From the NCBI GenBank assembly GCA_032718475.1, contig JAUCBJ010005734.1, positions 1 to 64,000 of the forward strand: a stretch of DNA of 64,000 nucleotides. Reading direction: 5' to 3'. Positions 57,210 to 64,000 of this stretch are shown here, piece by piece. The notes beneath the pieces were generated by a model that was not told the DNA's origin, searched no databases, and was given only the letters and a program-made list of their open reading frames with translations. A program made the position numbers and the translations under genes. Every line of letters begins with the position of its first letter. The first letter of the stretch is position 1. Origin of the DNA: Nemertoderma westbladi (Eukaryota > Xenacoelomorpha > Nemertodermatida > Nemertodermatidae).

Positions 57210-57512
57210 CGCCCATGTGAAGAATACCAGGATTTCACTTTTCGGTCGACTTTTTATTGGAATTTTATATATGAAGATTTTTTTTAATTTTTTTTTTTAA
57301 ATTTTTTTTTGATTTTTAATTTATCTTTATTAAGTGTTTTATAGCTCTTATTTCTGCATTATAACCTGTACATATACTAATTCGTTTATTGTTTTGGTTA
57401 GATTCAGCCTTTCTGTAACCTGTGGTTTTGGTGAAAACCTGGTATTCTTCACATGGGGGGTAACTGCAAAGTGAAATATAACGATAGAAAGTCTGGTATT
57501 CTTCACATGGGC
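57210..57512. mobile_element. Small TIR element (MITE) with 9-bp target duplication
   Basis: The TIR GCCCATGTGAAGAATACCAG at 57211-57230 matches the reverse complement at 57493-57512. The duplication CCTTAAATT lies at 57201-57209 and 57513-57521. A third copy of the repeat, in right-end orientation, lies inside at about 57438-57458. The length is 303 bp with no gene. A 9-bp duplication fits Mutator-like or related elements. Confidence 0.78.
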
Positions 57513-57625
57513 CCTTAAATTTTTGTAATACATTAATTAAATTGCTGTCTGATTGGTAAACCTGAGCTAACTGTAATATTTCGATATTCTGTTTATATAC
57601 GATATTCTGTTTATATTCTGTACAT

Positions 57626-57842
57626 ATGGCTTATTGTGTTGTCATCTTCACGGGCCCGGGTGGCGTTGAGGAAGTTGCAACAATATGTAGTGGATGGTTG
57701 TCGGCCGATGGACTTACATCACCATATCCCATAAACACTAAACTTGCATCCAAGGCGCTGAGGGAGTCGTTACGTGCTGGTGACACTGCAGTTGGGCAAT
57801 GGGTATCTTGGCCTTGCACATTTATTCGAAACTCATGCAAAG
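57626..57842 (+). CDS. DUF4806-type N-terminal protein, exon 1
   Basis: ATG at 57626 and donor AAG|GTATTT (GT at 57843-57844). It encodes 72 codons plus one base. The pattern MAYCVVIF, then EEVATICSGWL, then SPYP, then WVSWPCTFI resembles the N-terminal domain found in many invertebrate DUF4806 proteins (V.F.....VEVV...W....C.WP...........W....V.I). This is family recall and not a search result. The function of that domain is not established; nuclear location is usually assumed. Exons 2 and 3 fit in splice phase. Confidence 0.55.
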
Positions 57843-57979
57843 GTATTTTAACGGTAGTATTCTGATAATTAGATAGGATCATCGTATATGAATATCTAAC
57901 AATCTAATAATTATTAATTCAAATAATAATTATATTACAGTACTGTAGACTAAATTTCAATGTTAATAATATTTTTCAG

Positions 57980-58187
57980 ATGATCTATTGACAGCTAAGG
58001 CAATAGAGAGGCGCGTTGTCTGTGAGGGTTCGGACATTGCAAGTGCTAGCGATCAAGATGGGTATTCCATTGGTATCGCAACATGATTCAGAGGAAAGAA
58101 ACGGGTTGCGGTTGGAAATGAGAGTGATACTATGGATGAAGAAACAGCTGGAGTTCGACAGGACATTCAGTGCACTAGCAGCAGCAG
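57980..58187 (+). pseudogene. DUF4806-type protein, exon 2 with in-frame TGA
   Basis: The acceptor TTTTTCAG ends at 57979 and the donor CAG|GTAAAA starts at 58188. Joined in phase to exon 1 it reads DLLTAKAIERR, then a Ser/Asp stretch, then a TGA at 58084-58086, then FRGKKRVAV and an acidic tail. The part after the stop still looks like protein (a basic patch followed by Glu/Asp), so the TGA may be a CpG mutation of CGA. The alternative is that the exon is dead. Confidence 0.5.
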
Positions 58188-58444
58188 GTAAAATTTATAT
58201 CTTATTATTGTTCTCATTACCAATAATTAGTACAGTACATTCGAATTATTATGTAATAACTATTTACATACTTCTGTGTAAAGTAGCACTTTACAGTGTG
58301 ATGATCCGAGTGGCTTTGTTACACGAACGAACGTTAGTGAGTGAGTGAAAACAAAGCCACGAGGATCAGAACTTCGCAACGGATCAGTAAAGTACTTCGC
58401 AACAAGTATGTACTGTATATGTAGTTTTATGGAGTATATATGTA

Positions 58445-59147
58445 CAGTACAGGCCACCAGAAAACGCAGATTTGTACAATTGTGAACACATTATATCAAA
58501 TGTGTACCAGTGTAATGTAATGTTGTTGAACGGGACAATTGAACATAATTGAACATACGGTAATTGAATTGGCAACAACCAAAATTTTTTCTCCAAAGGA
58601 TACAATTGAATACTTTTGAAACGCTTAGTAATCTGGAAACTCTCTGTAGTTTGCCGCCAACTGTCACTCACTGCAGCTGGAAATGCGATAAGGATTTTGT
58701 TTACCTTTATAGTGTGCGGTTACTAGTGTCTAGTAGGCAGGCCTATAGTTAGTGATGTTAAGGCATCTTCTGGTGTTTCTCTGTGCCCTCTCGGTGTCAG
58801 ACTAATGGCGCGACATCTCCCTGCACTAAATTAATTATTCAATGGTCTAGGCTCCTCCATCCATATACCCATCCACTCCATGAACCTCCATGTGGTCTTG
58901 TATGTAGTTATCTCTCTACCAATACAGCCCATGTCTACAATGTTACACCCTGGGGGCTCTCTCATCTACCTGATATCAGACATACAGGCGCACCGCACAC
59001 AAAGCCTTTGTCGGTCCCAGCAAGTTAGCCTCCTGCTGTGTGATCTAGAAGATAACTCGCCATAACCTGCTAATCAGATGAGTTGAACAAATGTGTTCAC
59101 ATGTGATCACATTGGATGAAATCTGCTTTTTCTGGTGGCCTGTACTG
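58445..59147. mobile_element. Mariner-like MITE
   Basis: The left end is TA|CAGTACAGGCCACCAGAAAA (TA at 58443-58444) and the right end is its inverse followed by TA (59148-59149). The inverted repeats extend about 30 bases with one mismatch, then weakly further (GTGAACACATT on both sides). The length is 703 bp and there is no transposase. The TA duplication and CAGT start point to the Tc1/mariner group. Confidence 0.75.
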
Positions 59148-59149
59148 TA

Positions 59150-59551
59150 GTATGGCTGGATGGCACATTCACAAGAATGATACGCCGGGTTCATTGTGTC
59201 AAGTACAATGCACACATCTCCAACCAGACACTATATAACATTGGAGGTGTCTCATTGGTTCCCCCAAGCTTGACACTAGAACAAAATCGCCTCCGCTTTG
59301 CAGGACATTGCTTTCGCCGTGAGGAACAGCCAGTGCATAATCTTGTACTTTGGCAGCCTCATGGAGTGAATAAGCATGGTGGACAGCCCATGACTTTCTT
59401 GAGACTCATCTTAAAGGACACTGGCCTTGAAGATGCGAATGATCTAGCAAATGTCATGGGTGATAGGGAGTTGTGGCGGCGCAATTTTGTCGACAAGCCG
59501 GCACAGCATTCTTAAAAATGCAGCATGCCGATACTAGTAGTAGTAGTATGT
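59150..59551 (+). pseudogene. Non-LTR retrotransposon 3' end (RTE-like), with TAG tail
   Basis: An open frame of about 122 codons reads WLDGTFTRMIRRV, NRLRFAGHCFRREEQPV and LRLILKDTGL to a TAA at 59513-59515. This is the C-terminal region after the reverse transcriptase in RTE-like elements, so the copy is strongly 5'-truncated. A (TAG)n run at about 59533-59550 forms the 3' tail, as in RTE families. It begins directly after the MITE. Confidence 0.75.
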
Positions 59552-59775
59552 AGTTTTATTCCCAAATTTTAACATTACGAAATTATTGTATATACATTAT
59601 AAGTGATAGAAACTGCACAAATTATATTAGTTGCTGTATAAAAAATTTTAAAAATGACATAAATTATGTTAGAATAAATATAATATATAATATAATAGAA
59701 TAAATAAGTTAGCTTATATTTATGGTGGCGTTTGGAGCCATGTTATAATAATACAGCTAGGCCCAACTGGGGGAG

Positions 59776-61823
59776 TAATTATGGGGAATTTGGTTAGTAC
59801 TGTAGGCCGACATTATTGGGGATTTGGTTAGTACTGTAGGCCTACATTATGGAGGATTGGGTTAGTACTGTAGGCCTACATTATGGAGGATTTTGTTAGT
59901 ACTGTAGGCCTACATTATGGGGGATTTGGTTAGTACTGTAGGCCTACATTATGGGGGATTTGGTTAGTACTGTAGGCCTACATTATGGAGGATTGGGTTA
60001 GTACTGTAGGCCTACATTATGGGGAATTTGGTTAGTACTGTAGGCCTGCATTATGGGGGATTTGGTTAGTACTGTAGGCCTACATTATGGAGGATTGGGT
60101 TAGTACTGTAGGCCTACATTATGGAGGATTTGGTTAGTACTGTAGGCCTACATTATGGGGGATTTGGTTAGTACTGTAGGCCTACATTATGGAGGATTGG
60201 GTTAGTACTGTAGGCCTACATTATGGAGGATTGGGTTAGTACTGTAGGCCTACATTATGGAGGATTGGGTTAGTACTGTAGGCCTACATTATGGAGGATT
60301 TGGTTAGTACTGTAGGCCTACATTATGGGGGATTTGGTTAGTACTGTAGGCCTACATTATGGGGGATTTGGTTAGTACTGTAGGCCTACATTATGGAGGA
60401 TTGGGTTAGTACTGTAGGCCTACATTATGGGGAATTTGGTTAGTACTGTAGGCCTACATTATGGGGGATTTGGTTAATACTGTAGGCCTACATTATGGGG
60501 GATTTGGTTAGTACTGTAGGCCTACATTATGGGGGATTTGGTTAGTACTGTAGGCCTACATTATGGGGGATTTGGTTAGTACTGTAGGCCTACATTATGG
60601 AGGATTGGGTTAGTACTGTAGGCCTACATTATGGAGGATTTTGTTAGTACTGTAGGCCTACATTATGGGGGATTTGGTTAGTACTGTAGGCCTACATTAT
60701 GGGGGATTTGGTTAGTACTGTAGGCCTACATTATGGATGATTGGGTTAGTACTGTAGGCCTACATTATGGGGAATTTGGTTAGTACTGTAGGCCTACATT
60801 ATGGAGGATTTGGTTAGTACTGTAGGCCTACATTATGGGGGATTTGGTTAGTACTCTAGGCCTACATTATGGGGGATTTGGTTAGTACTGTAGGCCTACA
60901 TTATGGAGGATTGGGTTAGTACTGTAGGCCTACATTATGGAGGATTGGGTTAGTACTGTAGGCCTACATTATGGAGGATTGGGTTAGTACTGTAGGCCTA
61001 CATTATGGAGGATTTGGTTAGTACTGTAGGCCTACATTATGGGGGATTTGGTTAGTACTGTAGGCCTACATTATGGGGGATTTGGTTAGTACTGTAGGCC
61101 TACATTATGGAGGATTGGGTTAGTACTGTAGGCCTACATTATGGGGAATTTGGTTAGTACTGTAGGCCTACATTATGGGGGATTTGGTTAATACTGTAGG
61201 CCTACATTATGGGGGATTTGGTTAGTACTGTAGGCCTACATTATGGGGGATTTGGTTAGTACTGTAGGCCTACATTATGGGTGATTTGGTTAGTACTGTA
61301 GGCCTACATTATGGGGGATTTGGTTAGTATTGTAGGCCTACATTATGGGGGATTTAGTTAATACTGTAGGCCTACATTATGGGGGATTTGGTTAGTACTG
61401 TAGGCCTACATTATGGAGGATTGGGTTAGTACTGTAGGCCTACATTATGGAGGATTGGGTTAGTACTGTAGGCCTACATCATGGGGATTTGGTTAGTACT
61501 GTAGGCCTACATCATGGAGGATTGGGTTAGTACTGTAGGCCTACATTATAGAGGATTGGGTTAGTACTGTAGGCCTACATTATGGGGGATTGGGTTAGTA
61601 CTGTAGGTCTACATTATGGGGGATTTGGATAGTACTGTAGGCCTACATCATGGGGGATTTGGTTAGTACAGTAGGCCTACATCATGGAGGATTGGGTTAG
61701 TACTGTAGGCCTACATTATGGAGGATTGTGTTAGTACTGTAGGCCTACATTATGGGGGATTGGGTTAGTACTGTAGGCCTACATTATGGGGGATTGGGTT
61801 AGTACTGTAGGTCTACATTATGG
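59776..61823. repeat. 34-bp minisatellite, about 60 units, with higher-order period
   Basis: Unit ATTATGGRGGATTKGGTTAG plus TACTGTAGGCCTAC (34 bp), containing the palindrome GTAGGCCTAC. Variant strings repeat in order: a run of three GGATTGGG units, then the mixed units up to the GGGGAATTTGG and TTAATAC variants, occurs at about 60190-60480 and again 714 bases (21 units) later. Confidence 0.95.
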
Positions 61824-62009
61824 CATCCATTCTGCTACAATATTACGCTCTGAAACAGTTTATCGCCATTGCATTAAATTGCAAGTAATTAATAAATTTG
61901 CGGTGCTGAGTACATACATACAGTACTTACTTACGTTATTACATTATTATTATACAGGGATTCGTTTACAGTAAATTGGTTGATTAATTAATTATTTTGT
62001 TTTTTTTAG

Positions 62010-62115
62010 TGTGGCTCCCTGAAAACCGAAAGAACGATGCAGCAAAGACGACGAGGGATCGACAATTAGCGATAATGAGGACGATGATGGTGACGATGCG
62101 GATGTGGACTTGTAA
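62010..62115 (+). pseudogene. DUF4806-type protein, exon 3 (terminal) with in-frame TGA
   Basis: A pyrimidine-rich acceptor (TTTTTTTAG) ends at 62009. In the phase set by exon 2 it reads VAP, TGA at 62020-62022, then KPKERCSKDDEGS and an acidic tail DNEDDDGDDADVDL with TAA at 62113-62115. AATAAA follows at 62221-62226, supporting a real gene end. The acidic end after a basic patch is coherent, so the TGA looks like a mutated CGA. The known C-terminal DUF4806 domain is absent. Confidence 0.45.
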
Positions 62116-64000
62116 TTTGTTTCAGTAAGACTTATTTTTGCCAATGCGAACTATAGACTGTATCTGTGCTGTCAACTAACTATCTGATTATTTTGTAATA
62201 ATAATTTCATTTATAATGTAAATAAATAAATGAATAAGTTTCCAGTTTCAAACATAAAGTTTACATTCATTTATAATTCACATAACATATTATAGGTGTA
62301 AAAGCTTTTGCGGACATAACAAGTCATTTTTCCCCGCAATGCGCAGTGTAGGTGCTTTAGCGGACATAACAAGTCATTTTGCCGCAATGCGCATAATACT
62401 CTAAAAGATTGGAGCTCAGATGACGATATCTGTCAGCTGATTTCCTGTAGACGTGGAACCTCCTTGTTCTGCTCAGCCAATCAGAGCGATTTTCACTTTA
62501 TTTCTGACAGAGGCCTATGGAAAACCGCGCAATGCATTACGGTCTTTGTTTACCTTTCTGAGCCTCAGAACCGGCTTGGAATTCTTCTGTACTTCTGTTT
62601 TGGAAGTTTCAGACTTTGGCTTAAACATCTGATGGCTTTGATTACAAGAACGTAAAACTATTAACGCATCACACCGCAATTCAACATTGCTGCACATGGA
62701 ACACTGCATAAGTAACACATACTGACTGTTCACCGCATTATTTTGCTTCTGTTATTAATTGTTGTTATATTGATGTATATTGCTGATATATTTGGAGAAT
62801 ACCGATAAATAATCATAAAACCCCCAATCTTCTTGATTACTGAAGGTGAGAGGAACAGGTTTACCGGTAGCAACTGCGACTTACATTATAGTGGTTTTTT
62901 GTGTGAATTAAATGCTATTTCATAATCCCTACATGTGTCAGTTGCGATCCTCCTTATATATGATCAAATTCAGTGACGGTCGGCAGATCAGTGCGAAGTA
63001 GTGTGAAGTAGTGTGAAGGTTAATAAAGCATCTCCTAAAGAATGCGCTTTTTACGAAACTCTTTGGCCATCTAGTTGTGATTAGTAAAAGTCATAACTCT
63101 GTTTTTATACTTAAAGCGCCACGTCCTAAAGGAACTGTTAATATTTCCCCGAAAGTAAATATATTGTCAGAGATTATATAGTAATGATCAATCGAATAAT
63201 ACAGTAGGTCTACACTGCAATCACTATCAAAGCATCCGAATCCAGTCTCCCTTAACTGTGGGTGAATGATCGCGCATAGACTGGCTTCGGCTGATGTAAC
63301 TTCAGTACATTAAATAATCGATATAGGCTAAAGTAGATTTATAAACAAAAGGACAACTAAAATTGGCAGGTTAAACTGCTAAAGGTCTAAAAACGCGAAC
63401 ATTAATAGTTTTAAACTCTTGATTGCACAGTAGGCAATAAAATATTTCTCTATTGTTCTGGTAAGAACAATATTAGATTTTCTAGTTCTTTATTGCACTG
63501 TAGGCAATAAAGTTTTGATAATTATATACCGGTAGGTCTTGATATTTAATCAGGGACTGCAGCCCTGGTTTTTTATCGGGATTTTACTTATTTCTGTCAG
63601 TTTTATTTATCTGTAAGTGTAATATTGAGCAGAAGGCGTGTAAGCCTGCTCAGATTGTACAAATGATTTGTAGGCCGAATTGTTGTCTAACTATTGTTAG
63701 GTCTGAAGCGATTGCAGTGTGTGTAGAGTGTCTGTCCGATAAAGTGCTAGTTAGGAAGGCCAGTGCTGTAAGGTAAATCCCCCCCGAAAGAATAAGTCGT
63801 ACTACTCGGTTAGAACGCCTACTAACTAACCATTTTGGAGTCTGCATATACTGTAGTTTATTTAGGCTTAGCGGTAGTCTGCCAGCATTTGGTCTGTATT
63901 TTGTTTGTATAGTCTGCACGGGTAGCGTAATATTTATTATTCAGAGTCTATGCGAGTATTCGCAACCACCAACTCCCCAAGTTTATTCCTGCAGTAATTG
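62116..64000. other. 3' flank, non-coding
   Basis: It contains the poly(A) signal at 62221 and a 48-bp direct duplication at about 62292-62392 (GCGGACATAACAAGTCATTT twice). It also has a hairpin CAGGG-ACTGCAG-CCCTG near 63552 and two short GTAGGCAATAAA copies at 63430 and 63500. I see no gene in it. Confidence 0.4.

Larger units (their letters stand above)
58188..62009 (+). other. Second intron, loaded with repeats
   Basis: The GT at 58188 and the AG at 62008-62009 bound it. It holds a short hairpin (58303-58320 with 58350-58367), a mariner-like MITE, a non-LTR retrotransposon tail and the 34-bp minisatellite. No further exon was recognised, though short ones could be missed. Confidence 0.45.

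Noticed and set aside
58783-59065. Short plus-strand frames as extra exons of the DUF4806-like gene
   Set aside because: They lie inside the mariner-like MITE and lack splice sites in matching phase.
59776-61823. CRISPR-like regular repeat array
   Set aside because: Units are contiguous without unique spacers, and the surroundings are eukaryotic.

Overview
The window reads as nuclear DNA of an invertebrate animal. It has BEL/Pao retrotransposons (a metazoan group), a Penelope-like element with a hammerhead ribozyme, short spliced exons with GT/AG borders, a tRNA-derived SINE, several small TIR elements with target duplications, and long minisatellites. GC is low except in one Ty3/gypsy fragment. 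I cannot assign a phylum from sequence alone. There is no bacterial operon, CRISPR array or rRNA. Host coding content is very small: a two-exon PAN/Apple-like secreted protein fragment on the minus strand (52.3-53.6 kb) and a three-exon, damaged DUF4806-like gene on the plus strand (57.6-62.1 kb).

Layout. 1-7094: a Penelope-like element in tandem. A partial upstream copy is followed by a full copy whose 1116-codon RT/GIY-YIG gene is intact. The 2393-bp direct repeat (pseudo-LTR) holds seven 127-bp units and a hammerhead ribozyme just before the gene. 7095-11385: a decayed BEL/Pao element (BEL-1) joined to the Penelope end. 11604-13749: a TA-flanked TIR element with poly-G/poly-C ends and a cargo of 36-bp and 161-bp tandem repeats. 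14572-15192: a fragment of a gag-like gene. 15190-16740: a GC-rich Ty3/gypsy integrase fragment.

16936-35543 is the centrepiece: an 18.6-kb BEL/Pao-type LTR retrotransposon flanked by a perfect 5-bp duplication (GTCTG). Its 1.9-kb LTRs differ at roughly a dozen sites plus one 17-bp indel. After gag-pol it carries a further 3.7-kb coding region (ORF3) with three CCHC zinc knuckles and no membrane segment. The N-terminus of ORF3 is homologous to the 14572-15192 fragment. The element also has nine copies of one dispersed 17-bp motif, repeated stem-loops in the leader, a tRNA-like pol III box pair inside each LTR, and an 11-nt sequence directly after the 5' LTR that is exactly complementary to a site inside the LTR. 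A self-priming mechanism is only a hypothesis.

36904-44299: a second decayed BEL/Pao element (BEL-2). 45.3-47.3 kb: two minisatellites (21/30 bp and 15 bp). 49-51.9 kb: a minus-strand SINE and a foldback element with about 210-bp TIRs and a perfect 9-bp duplication. 57.2-62.1 kb: a small MITE, then the DUF4806-like exons. The second intron of that gene carries a mariner-like MITE, a non-LTR retrotransposon tail and a 2-kb 34-bp minisatellite with a 21-unit higher-order period.

Most retroelement genes are broken by stops and single-base frameshifts. TGA is the commonest in-frame stop, which fits CpG decay of CGA codons; some frameshifts sit in homopolymers and could be assembly errors.
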